From positions 1-64,000 of the IMG/VR virus record IMGVR_UViG_3300010885_038790: 64,000 nucleotides of DNA. One strand, written 5' to 3'. Every line of letters starts with the position of its first letter. Within the stretch, counting starts at the first letter, position 1. Of the stretch, positions 34,209-43,371 are shown one piece after another. Both the position numbers and the translations under genes were made by a program. A model generated the notes under the pieces. That model was not told where the DNA came from. It was given only the letters and a program-made list of their open reading frames with translations, and searched no databases. The DNA comes from a virus.

Positions 34209-35458
34209 TGACTAAGGTATATGATCCAGGTGATATAAAAATACTTGCCATCAGGTTAACAAACTATAATAAATCTGCGATATCTGACATTAGAGGCCAA
34301 GTTATTTCATTGTCTATATACGAAGATATGGAGCAGCCTTCGATTTATGCCGAAATAATACTTAAAGATGGTGTAAATTTAGTTAAAGATTTTCCTATAA
34401 TAGGAGAAGAAGATCTTGATATATCATATATCACCCCCGGTAGGGATAAACCATCTCTATTTAAACTGAGGGTATACACTGTTACTGGTGGTAGTGCAGA
34501 TCCTAGTAATCAATCATCGGTGTATGTTATTAAAGCTGTTTCATATGAACATATAGTAAATGGTATTAATTTAACTGAAAGAAGTTTTAATGATACAGTT
34601 ACAAATATTGTTACTAATATTATAAAGACAGATGTAGAAACAAATAAAAGTTTATTTGTAGAGGAGACGAGAGGTATTGTTCCATATACCGTGCCTCGCA
34701 TGACTCCTTTTCAAGCTATCGACTTACTCAGACAGCGCGCAATTGCAAAAAGACCTTCAGGAGGAGTATTCGTATTCTTTGAAAATCAATATGGAATAAA
34801 TTTTACATCGATTGAGAAACTTATTGAAGATGGAAAGCCGCTAGTAGGTTCTAAAATATTTACACATTCTCCTCAGACTGAGGCTGACCCGGCAAGACAA
34901 ACGTATAGCTGGCGAAACATTATTCAGATGGAACAGTTAAGTAAGTTTGACACAATTGAAAAACTTACAAAAGGATATTACAAAAACGCTATACAATCTT
35001 ACGACATGCTGACTAAGTCGTTTAATATTACTCAATTTAAAATTAGTGAGCACGCTGATAAGTTTACTTACAGTGATAAAAACGCAACCATACCTAATAC
35101 CGATAGCTTCTTGAAAACAGCTACAGGAGGCTCTCCAACATACATGTTTACACCTAAGGATTCAAGTAAAGGCAACGACTTCATACCAGATCTAATGGGG
35201 TACAGGCAAACGTTTGTACTTTTGTTTAATCAGGTGGTAGTAAGGTGTATGGTTTACGGGGATAACTATCTTACTGTTGGAGATCTAGTACAACTTAACC
35301 TACCTGACACATCCGGTACAACAAATAGTAAGACTAATGATAGTAGATATTCAGGAAAATACTTAATTACTAAGTTAAGGCATATAATTGTGTATGAAGA
35401 AAATAAATTTAAGCATCGAATTGTATTTGATTGCAACCGAACAGGGGTAGGAACATGA
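34205..35458 (+). CDS. Baseplate hub protein (gp27-like)
   Basis: A 417-residue protein with the late-control-D/gp27 hub character: SLSIYEDMEQPSIYAEIILKDGVNLVKDFPIIGEEDLDISY, PRMTPFQAIDLLRQRAIAKRPSGGVFVFFENQYGINFTSIEKL, and a C-terminal LFNQVVVRCMVYGDNYLTVGDLVQLNLP with KYLITKLRHIIVYEENKFKHRIVFDCNR. In the virion three copies form the ring bound by the gp5 spike, encoded next (overlap ATGA). Confidence 0.8.
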   Translation: MMTKVYDPGDIKILAIRLTNYNKSAISDIRGQVISLSIYEDMEQPSIYAEIILKDGVNLVKDFPIIGEEDLDISYITPGRDKPSLFKLRVYTVTGGSADPSNQSSVYVIKAVSYEHIVNGINLTERSFNDTVTNIVTNIIKTDVETNKSLFVEETRGIVPYTVPRMTPFQAIDLLRQRAIAKRPSGGVFVFFENQYGINFTSIEKLIEDGKPLVGSKIFTHSPQTEADPARQTYSWRNIIQMEQLSKFDTIEKLTKGYYKNAIQSYDMLTKSFNITQFKISEHADKFTYSDKNATIPNTDSFLKTATGGSPTYMFTPKDSSKGNDFIPDLMGYRQTFVLLFNQVVVRCMVYGDNYLTVGDLVQLNLPDTSGTTNSKTNDSRYSGKYLITKLRHIIVYEENKFKHRIVFDCNRTGVGT

Positions 35459-36330
35459 CAACGCGAAGCATGGGCGATGAAGGTTTCAGGTGGTTTGTCG
35501 GGGTGGTGGAAGATAGAGATGATCCTTTGCAGCTAGGTAGGACTAAGGTAAGAATATACAACCTACACTCCCCTAATAAAAGTCTTACACGCACAGAAGA
35601 TTTGCCATGGGCACAGATCATGAACGGAGTGAACGACTCAAACCTTAACAAGGTAGGAAGATCACCTACTGGTATTCTAGTTGGTACAACCGTAATCGGA
35701 TTCTTTATGGATGGACGTGACGGTAATTTACCCGTCATTATGGGGTCACTTGCAGGTATACCAGATAACAATATTGTTAACCATGATGTCTCGCTCGAAG
35801 CAAGAGGTACAAACCCGATTGTTAAGCCTGTGCTTGGTACTGAGCCAAGTTCAGCTTATAACGCTAAATACCCATATAATAAAGTACTGAGAACTGAAAG
35901 TGGGCATGTAATAGAAATTGACGATACACCGGATAATGAAAGAATACATTGGTATCATAAGAGCGGCACATACACAGAAATAAATCATGATGGTAGAATG
36001 GTAACAAAGGTTGTAAATGATGACTATCAAGCTGTAGCTGGCAATCGCGACGCGTATATTGACGGTAATGTTAACGTCAGGGTTAACGGATCCGATACTC
36101 AATCTATAGGTGGTAGTCGTGAGGTTTATATTGAGGGTAATGTTAACGTTAGGGTTAACGGGTCATACACCCTCAATGTTTCAGGTCCTATAGTTATTAA
36201 CGGTAGTACGGTCAATATTAATCAAGGGACGAGGGGCGCAGCCCGTATTGGTGATATTGTTCCTGATACGGAAGTAGACGGTACCCAAGGTATCAAGACA
36301 GGTTCAGGTACAGTATTCATCGGAGGCTAA
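35455..36330 (+). CDS. Baseplate central spike (gp5-like) without lysozyme, PAAR-like tip
   Basis: A 291-residue spike protein. N-terminal OB-fold: FRWFVGVVEDRDDPLQLGRTKVRIYN ... GFFMDGRDGNLPVIMGSL. The C-terminal part is a beta-helix with two copies of GNVNVRVNGS and similar octads. T4 gp5's lysozyme domain between the two is absent. The last 35 residues (ARIGDIVPDTEVDG, TGSGTVFIGG) look like a PAAR tip, normally a separate protein. The ATG at 35455 is used, overlapping gp27's stop. Confidence 0.82.
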   Translation: MTTRSMGDEGFRWFVGVVEDRDDPLQLGRTKVRIYNLHSPNKSLTRTEDLPWAQIMNGVNDSNLNKVGRSPTGILVGTTVIGFFMDGRDGNLPVIMGSLAGIPDNNIVNHDVSLEARGTNPIVKPVLGTEPSSAYNAKYPYNKVLRTESGHVIEIDDTPDNERIHWYHKSGTYTEINHDGRMVTKVVNDDYQAVAGNRDAYIDGNVNVRVNGSDTQSIGGSREVYIEGNVNVRVNGSYTLNVSGPIVINGSTVNINQGTRGAARIGDIVPDTEVDGTQGIKTGSGTVFIGG

Positions 36331-36333
36331 TAA

Positions 36334-36762
36334 ATGGCATTAGTAAAACATACAAGTAGTATAAACGTTAGACCGGTTAACACGGAATTTTATTCTGATT
36401 TTTATACTAACTTTGATAAGCACCCTGATAAAAATGATGTACTCAAATACTCTAATGAAGAGTCGGTAAAGAGGGCTATTAGAAATATATTACAGACTAA
36501 TAGAGGAGAGAGGGTATTTAATCCTACATTTGGTAGCAATATACGTAAATTTTTATTTGAAAACATCACACCAATAACAGAGTCCCTTATACGTGAGCAG
36601 GTCGAAACTTCAATTAATAACTTCGAACCCCGCGCCAAGCTTATAGATGTTATAGTATCAGGGTATCCTGACGATAACGCATATAATATAACAGTCGTTT
36701 TCTCTACACTAAATACAATCGACCCAATTGTACTAAGCGTACTTCTCAACAGGATAAGGTAA
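36334..36762 (+). CDS. Baseplate wedge / sheath initiator (gp25)
   Basis: A 142-residue gp25-like protein with SVKRAIRNILQTNRGERVFNPTFGSNIRKFLFENI, the highly conserved EPR stretch (NNFEPRAKLIDVIV) and a C-terminal beta strand. It bridges the wedge and the first sheath ring. It overlaps gp6 by one base. Confidence 0.93.
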   Translation: MALVKHTSSINVRPVNTEFYSDFYTNFDKHPDKNDVLKYSNEESVKRAIRNILQTNRGERVFNPTFGSNIRKFLFENITPITESLIREQVETSINNFEPRAKLIDVIVSGYPDDNAYNITVVFSTLNTIDPIVLSVLLNRIR

Positions 36763-38567
36763 TGTCTAATACCACTATAAGTTTAGTTGATCTTGATTTC
36801 GAGACAATTAAAAGTAACTTTAAAAGCTATCTAAGAAGATCTAATTCAACCTTTAAAGATTATGATTTTGAAGGATCTAATTTAAGCCAGCTAATAGATG
36901 TGCTATCGTATAACACATACCTAAACTCATACTATTTAAATATGGTAGCTAGTGAAATGTTTCTTGATACTGCATCATTAAGGGATAGTGTAGTATCTCA
37001 CGCCAAAGAGCTTAACTATGTGCCAAGAAGCTTCAGGTCAGCAATGGCGACTGTTTCCTTTTCTATATTTACTGACAACCCAGGCGGTGCCCTTACCGTT
37101 CCAAAAGGCACTACATTTACATCTAAAATTGGTAGTAATAACCATTCATTTACTACTACCACAAACATTAACTTTACAGCAAATTCTACTGGTCATTGTA
37201 ATATTGAGCTTGATATTTACGAAGGATCATACCTAACTGATGTATTTTCCTACGATGCTTCAAACACTATACAGAGATTTGTATTATCAAATTATACTTT
37301 AGATACAAGATTTATAAGTGTAATTTCTATAGAGAATAACGGCGCCAATAATATTACATATAACACGTATACATCTTTACTCGGAGTAAGTGGTGATACT
37401 AATGCAGTATTTATTCAAGCAGCTGAGAATAATCAGTATGAAATTAGATTCGGTGATAATATAAAGGGTAGAACACCAAAAAGTGGATCTACTATAGCTG
37501 TAAGTTACCTTGCAGGTAGTGGTGAAATGCCTAATGGTGCATCAGTATTTAATATAGATGGACCCATTGGTGGATTTACTAGTATTTCTAGTATAACTGC
37601 TATATCACCAGCATCAGGTGGCAGCATTTACGAGAGTGTAGAGAGTATTAAATACAACGCACCTAGGTATTATCAGACCCAAGGCCGTGCAGTTACAGTA
37701 AGCGACTACGAAACATTACTTACTGTTAATTATCCAGAAATATCAAGCGCGTCAGCATACGGAGGTGAAGATTTAGAGCCTCCAGTTTATGGTAAGGTAT
37801 ACGTTGCAGTAGATATGCTAACGGCAGACGGTGTCACAGAAACCAATAGCGCAAAGTACTATAAGTTTTTAAAGGCACGTACTCCTATTTCGATTGATCC
37901 TATTATAATTAACCCCGATAGACTTTATGTTGAGGTTGATGCTATAGTCAGATATAATACCAATATTACCAATCTTACAATTAATGACATAGTAACAGCT
38001 GTATCAGTAAAAATAAGCACCTATAATGACATATACCTTAACGGGTTTAAAAAGACTCTAAGATATAGTAAACTAATAGAGCAAATTAATAATACACATG
38101 AAAGTATATTAGGCGTTGATCTTGAGGTCAATCCGTTTAAAAAGTTTATACCTACTACAACTTCATCGTATAGTACAGTTATTAACTTCGGTTTTGCACT
38201 AGCTAAGTCGTTAATTATTTCATTAGAAGAATCTATAACCGCATCTGTACCTGCAATTAGATCTACTCCTATGATGCGAGAAGGCGTTTCTGTGTTTATT
38301 ATGGATGATGGTAATGGTATAGTTAATCTATATACATCCTCATCTAGCGGGGTTCAAACTAAAATAGTATCAATAGGTACAGTTGATTACACGATGGGGC
38401 GAGTTCTTATAACATCTATGAGCATTGATAGTTTTACTCCCGCATCAGGCGCCCATGTACATTTATACGCCAACCCACTATCAAATGATATATCAGCAAC
38501 CAGAGATCAAATTATTGTAATTTCTGATGATGATATATTCGTAACAGCAGAAGCAATAACCGAATGA
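36762..38567 (+). CDS. Baseplate wedge subunit (gp6)
   Basis: A 601-residue gp6/J-type protein: FETIKSNFKSYLRRSNSTFKDYDFEGSNLSQLIDVLSYNTYLNSYYLNMVASEMFLDTASLRDSVVSHAKELNYVPRS is the classic N-terminus, abbreviated here; YEIRFGDNIKGRTPKSG and the GRAVTVSDYETLL motif follow. It forms the inner iris of the baseplate. The stop overlaps gp7 by 4 bases. Confidence 0.93.
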   Translation: MSNTTISLVDLDFETIKSNFKSYLRRSNSTFKDYDFEGSNLSQLIDVLSYNTYLNSYYLNMVASEMFLDTASLRDSVVSHAKELNYVPRSFRSAMATVSFSIFTDNPGGALTVPKGTTFTSKIGSNNHSFTTTTNINFTANSTGHCNIELDIYEGSYLTDVFSYDASNTIQRFVLSNYTLDTRFISVISIENNGANNITYNTYTSLLGVSGDTNAVFIQAAENNQYEIRFGDNIKGRTPKSGSTIAVSYLAGSGEMPNGASVFNIDGPIGGFTSISSITAISPASGGSIYESVESIKYNAPRYYQTQGRAVTVSDYETLLTVNYPEISSASAYGGEDLEPPVYGKVYVAVDMLTADGVTETNSAKYYKFLKARTPISIDPIIINPDRLYVEVDAIVRYNTNITNLTINDIVTAVSVKISTYNDIYLNGFKKTLRYSKLIEQINNTHESILGVDLEVNPFKKFIPTTTSSYSTVINFGFALAKSLIISLEESITASVPAIRSTPMMREGVSVFIMDDGNGIVNLYTSSSSGVQTKIVSIGTVDYTMGRVLITSMSIDSFTPASGAHVHLYANPLSNDISATRDQIIVISDDDIFVTAEAITE

Positions 38568-41500
38568 TCGATATTGAAAACAATATAATACCTTTAATAG
38601 AAGGTCAGTTTCCTGCTTTCTATGAAGAAGAGGGACCGCTGTTCGTTTTATTTGTAAAGGAGTATTATGAGTGGCTTAATACTCAAACATACAATATTGA
38701 TGGAGTCAATGTAGCAGGCGGCGCAATATACCAATCTAGATCACTACCAAATTATAGAGATATTGATAAGACAGCGGATGAGTATCTTGTACACTTTAAA
38801 GAAAAGTATCTTAAGAATATTAATTTTAATTCAGAATCTAATCGTAGAACGCTTATAAAAGCAGCCCATGATTTGTTTGCATCAAAAGGATCAGAATTAT
38901 CTATTGAGTTGTTATTTAATTTACTTTATGGAATAGGTGTGCAGGTTTATACCCCAGGCGATGCAGTTTTTAAGTGCTCAAATGCAAGGTGGACTATTCC
39001 AAAATATCTAGAAGTTCTTCCTACGTATAAGTCGCCTTTGCTTGCAGGTCAGCAAATAATAGGTTCGAGATCAGGTGCCACGGCCTTTGTAGAATATGTA
39101 ATTACAAGACAGATCAATGGAAGATTTATAGATTTATTATTTCTTTCTAGCATTGATGGATTGTTTTTAGTAGATGATGTTGTTTCAACAGATGGTATTA
39201 TTGCTGATTCTCCTACAGTAACAGGCTCATTTAATAGTATTGATATAACTCAGGCTGGTGATGGGTTTGTGGTTGGAGAGGAAGTAAATATAGTTTCAGC
39301 GTCGGGGGTAGAGGGCAGAGCGTTTGTTACATCGATAGAGGCAGTTACTGGTATCGTTCAGTTTGCTCTTAACGATGGGGGATGGGGATTTTCAACATCA
39401 TCTAACACACTCGTTTCTCAAAGTTCTCTATTACTTACTAATATAATAAACGCTAATACAGAAATTACATCATTTACTAAATTTGAATTTGTTGAACAAA
39501 ATAACTTTAGTCTTGCACTTAGTAATATAACCGGCAGTCTATCTACGGGTAACATACTTGCAACACCAGAAGGATCCTTATCAGTTGTTTTAAGGGTTGA
39601 TCCTGGTGCAAATCCTAATACCGCAACTGTTCTTATCAACCCGGTATCTGGTACTACCTTTTCAAACAGCATAATGTTCTCACCCAACAGTGCTTATGTT
39701 TATGTTGATAGAACTCTAGGATTTACACAAGGCAATGTTGTCAAACAGAATAACGGTACAAGTGATAATGCTAGGGGGGCTGTAAAGAGTACTGCTAATG
39801 TAGTGGTTTTAAACATCAATAGCGCAGTTACTGCGGCTAATGGTATTCACGTAGGTACATTTGTTATTCAAGCAACAACTCTTGCTACAGGCCGAGTTGT
39901 TGCTATTAATCGTGAAGCTAATTTTGTTTTTACAGCCGTAAACGCCATAGCAGTTTCCGTATCAACAGGTACATTTAGCGGTACTGATGCTATTAATATG
40001 TATGCAGATGCTGCAGGTATTAGCTATCTTTCAGTAGCAACACCGACGTCAATAATAAACGCACGCCAACTTGAACTAGAAGCAGTAACAGGTCTGTGGT
40101 CGGCTGGAAATACTATCATTTCTGAAAGTGCCTCCGCTATCACAGGTACAACATTACTTGCAAGTGCTGTTGGTGGAAAATTTACTTCAAACACCCAGTA
40201 TCTTTCAACCGGTCAAATTATTGGATCTAATACTAGTGCAATTGGTATTATTTTAGAAAGTAATACATTTTTTGGTACAGGTCTAAGTACTATAAGGGGG
40301 CTAACATCTAATACATACGCCAATGTGTATCAGGTTTCTACTGGATCTAGTGCTGACTTTCAGGTTGGTTTTATTAGTGATTCAGAGACAGTTCTACTAT
40401 CTCCGGACTTATTAAATGGTAATAATCAAGGGCCTAACGGACCAGATACCCTGCCTTCGGTTCCATGGGCATCCATGTTAATATCAGGTGCTAATAGTTC
40501 ATACAATAACCTACATTCTGTATACATCGAGTCTGGAGGTACGGGGTATAGTAATACTGACACAGTCGTGCTAACGTCAGGGAGAAACATTAATGCTGCA
40601 AGTCTTACATATACAGTTGGAGCATTTCTTTCTAATACTTTTATAAGTCCCCTAGAGCTAACTCCATCGGGAATATTTTTTAAATACACTGGTACTGAAA
40701 TGTACTTAGTAGGTACCACATCCGATAAAATACACCAGTTCACATTATCAACTCCATGGGCAGTAAATACAGCAACATATACTGCTAATGTAAGCGTAAA
40801 TCCTCAGGGTGCAAATCATCAAGATGTCTTTATATCATCAGATGGTAAATTTGTCTACACGGTTGAATCTAGCAGTGATAGAGTTCATCAGTATACCATG
40901 GCCACCCCATGGTCAATAGCTACTACAGCCTTTACGCGAACGTTTCAATTATCCGCCGCCTACCAGGCATTAGAGAGTGGTACTGTTGGAATGACCTTTA
41001 AACCGGATGGTACTAGCTTTTATCTTATAGGATCTGCTGGAGATACCATAGTACAGTTCGATCTTTCGGTTGCATGGGATATATCTACTGCATTTCAATC
41101 AAGTAAATCTCTTTATGTTAATCCTATTGAAACCAACCCAGGCGCATTAAGAATAACAGAAGACGGTACCAGGTTTATTCTTATTGGTACTACTGGTGAT
41201 AGAGCACATGTATATAATCTAACTACACCCTGGGATATATCAACAGGTGTATTCGTAGGATCATCAAGCACTTGGGCAACCCTTGGCGCCGGACAAGCCG
41301 TTCCACAATCCGAAACAGGCGCAACAGGCTTTTATATTAAACCGACCGGTGATAAGTTATACGTTATAGGTACTGCAATAGATACGGTTGCGGAATACAA
41401 TGTAGCCAACGCCGGTGTTGTTCCACTTTCGAATGCTACTATTATTACGAATGCATCCGGAGTTATAACAGCATGCACACTTGGAGCATCTAAGGGTGGT

Positions 41501-43363
41501 GCAAATATATTTTCAACACCTATAGCAACAGTACTTAATTCATCTGGAGGAGCTTCTACAGGATCGGCCGCAAGTCTAATTCCTGTATCTTCTCTAGGAT
41601 TTCCAAAATATGCACTTGGGGATATAACATTTACTATTCTTGATCTGCTTAGATTTAATACAAGAACGATTGGAACTATTGCTAGTCTAACTGCAATCAA
41701 TCCAGGTGAAAATTATAACCTGGACCCATTTGTGCTTGTACGTGAAGATTTGGTTGCAGCATACGGTAAGCGCGATTACATAATGAACATTACTAATCTA
41801 AGTAAAGGTACTGGGTTTACTCCTAATGAATTAGTAACGCAGTCATCAGGTACACCTGCACTTACATTACTATCAAGTGCCTTTGTTTATAATAATTATG
41901 GTCCAACCCTTTCGTCTATAGTTACTGCAGCAAGTACAAACATACTACTTGTAGCGACGGTAGCAGCTAGCAACACAATTACAGGTGCATCGTTAACTAG
42001 TGCTGTAATTCAACCTGGTATGTATGTTTCAGGTACAGGTATCCCAACCAATACGTATGTTGTATCGGTTAGCAGCGGAGTATCAGCAGTTCTTTCAAAC
42101 GCTGCTACTGCCAGCAGCGCCGCTACAGCTCCAGGAACCATCACTATAACTACAAGTGGTACAGTAATTTTTGGGGCTGCGTTAACTACAGCAGCAATCG
42201 AGCCAGGAATGTATGTATACGGAACAGGTATACCAAATGGTGCATTAATTATTTCAATTAATACCGGTGTATCGGCAGTTATATCTCTACCTGCTACAGC
42301 TTCTGGTACCATCACACTTACTACCGCCTATGGAATAGTTAGGAATGCATATGAGGTCGGTGAATTTATAACCACTAATAATGGTATTTCTATTACAGGG
42401 ACAGGGACAGTTTATAGTACTACAGCATCCGGTGGAGTAACTACCACAGTTCTTACATCAAACACCGGTACATTCAACTCTACTATATCAACATCTAAAC
42501 TCGCAGTAAGTACAAATGTTGGATTTAGTGTAGGGGATGCTGTTACTCAGTCAGGTGGTGGTAGTGGTACAGTGCTTGTAACTAATACAAGCACGATGAT
42601 TATCAGAAATGTAACCGGTACATTTGCAATAAGCGGTAATAAAATAACTGGTACAGGTACTGCAAATGCTAATATTACTGCAGTGACCAGTGCATTTAAC
42701 GTGTATCAGATGTCAGGATCGACGTCAAAAGGCCTTACAAATATTAGCGGATATTCTGCATGCACCGCATCATCTGTTGCAACAGGTAGAATAAAAAACC
42801 TTTCAAATACTTCTACTCTGTTTATAAAAAGGACTAGCTTGTTTGATGAGTTCATTAATAACGGAGGTACGTTAGTCGGAGAAATTTCCGGTGAGACTGC
42901 TACTGTAGTTTTTAGTGCCCCTGATACATCTTCTGATATAATTGGCCTTAACGCTAATATAACTGCTAATGTTATAACAACGACCGGTTCAATAACTGAC
43001 TTAACACTCGTAGACTCTGGGATTTCATTCTATCAAGATCAAGGCGCCACATTCAGTTCGTTAGATGGTGCAAGGGTTGGAGCTGGTAAGATTAATCTTG
43101 GTGGTATAGGTTCCGGGTCTGGTAGATATACAACGTTTAGCGGCATATTGGACGATGTTAATTACATACACGATGGTGAATATTATCAGGAATACTCGTA
43201 TGAAGTACAGAGTAACAAACCACTAGATACATATTATAACGTACTTAAGCAACTGCTGCATGTTGCTGGAACTAAAATGTTTGGAAGAGTAGTTACATCT
43301 TCAACCAGCATTATAGGAACTGATATAGTCCAGAGCAGCAAGACTATCGAACTAACTCCATAA
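38564..43363 (+). CDS. Baseplate wedge subunit (gp7-like), with propeller-like insertion
   Basis: A 1599-residue protein. The N-terminus (FPAFYEEEGPLFVLFVKEYYEWL, ASKGSELSIELLFNLLYGIGVQVYTPGD) matches the large wedge protein of T4-like cyanophages, called gp7. The middle is beta-rich. Residues about 690-950 contain three to four repeats of the form DGTxxYLxGxxxDxIxQFxLSxxW, a likely beta-propeller. A second internal duplication (AxIxPGMYVxGTGIP) lies near 1145-1250. T4 gp7 has 1032 residues, so the insertions explain the extra length. Family assignment by N-terminus and gene order. Confidence 0.75.
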   Translation: MIDIENNIIPLIEGQFPAFYEEEGPLFVLFVKEYYEWLNTQTYNIDGVNVAGGAIYQSRSLPNYRDIDKTADEYLVHFKEKYLKNINFNSESNRRTLIKAAHDLFASKGSELSIELLFNLLYGIGVQVYTPGDAVFKCSNARWTIPKYLEVLPTYKSPLLAGQQIIGSRSGATAFVEYVITRQINGRFIDLLFLSSIDGLFLVDDVVSTDGIIADSPTVTGSFNSIDITQAGDGFVVGEEVNIVSASGVEGRAFVTSIEAVTGIVQFALNDGGWGFSTSSNTLVSQSSLLLTNIINANTEITSFTKFEFVEQNNFSLALSNITGSLSTGNILATPEGSLSVVLRVDPGANPNTATVLINPVSGTTFSNSIMFSPNSAYVYVDRTLGFTQGNVVKQNNGTSDNARGAVKSTANVVVLNINSAVTAANGIHVGTFVIQATTLATGRVVAINREANFVFTAVNAIAVSVSTGTFSGTDAINMYADAAGISYLSVATPTSIINARQLELEAVTGLWSAGNTIISESASAITGTTLLASAVGGKFTSNTQYLSTGQIIGSNTSAIGIILESNTFFGTGLSTIRGLTSNTYANVYQVSTGSSADFQVGFISDSETVLLSPDLLNGNNQGPNGPDTLPSVPWASMLISGANSSYNNLHSVYIESGGTGYSNTDTVVLTSGRNINAASLTYTVGAFLSNTFISPLELTPSGIFFKYTGTEMYLVGTTSDKIHQFTLSTPWAVNTATYTANVSVNPQGANHQDVFISSDGKFVYTVESSSDRVHQYTMATPWSIATTAFTRTFQLSAAYQALESGTVGMTFKPDGTSFYLIGSAGDTIVQFDLSVAWDISTAFQSSKSLYVNPIETNPGALRITEDGTRFILIGTTGDRAHVYNLTTPWDISTGVFVGSSSTWATLGAGQAVPQSETGATGFYIKPTGDKLYVIGTAIDTVAEYNVANAGVVPLSNATIITNASGVITACTLGASKGGANIFSTPIATVLNSSGGASTGSAASLIPVSSLGFPKYALGDITFTILDLLRFNTRTIGTIASLTAINPGENYNLDPFVLVREDLVAAYGKRDYIMNITNLSKGTGFTPNELVTQSSGTPALTLLSSAFVYNNYGPTLSSIVTAASTNILLVATVAASNTITGASLTSAVIQPGMYVSGTGIPTNTYVVSVSSGVSAVLSNAATASSAATAPGTITITTSGTVIFGAALTTAAIEPGMYVYGTGIPNGALIISINTGVSAVISLPATASGTITLTTAYGIVRNAYEVGEFITTNNGISITGTGTVYSTTASGGVTTTVLTSNTGTFNSTISTSKLAVSTNVGFSVGDAVTQSGGGSGTVLVTNTSTMIIRNVTGTFAISGNKITGTGTANANITAVTSAFNVYQMSGSTSKGLTNISGYSACTASSVATGRIKNLSNTSTLFIKRTSLFDEFINNGGTLVGEISGETATVVFSAPDTSSDIIGLNANITANVITTTGSITDLTLVDSGISFYQDQGATFSSLDGARVGAGKINLGGIGSGSGRYTTFSGILDDVNYIHDGEYYQEYSYEVQSNKPLDTYYNVLKQLLHVAGTKMFGRVVTSSTSIIGTDIVQSSKTIELTP

Positions 43364-43366
43364 ATA
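43359..43366 (+). promoter_or_regulatory. Possible late promoter box (CATAAATA)
   Basis: CATAAATA, one base off TATAAATA, at the gp7/gp8 junction, with the start point expected close to the gp8 ATG. Confidence 0.3.
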
Positions 43367-43371
43367 AAGAC

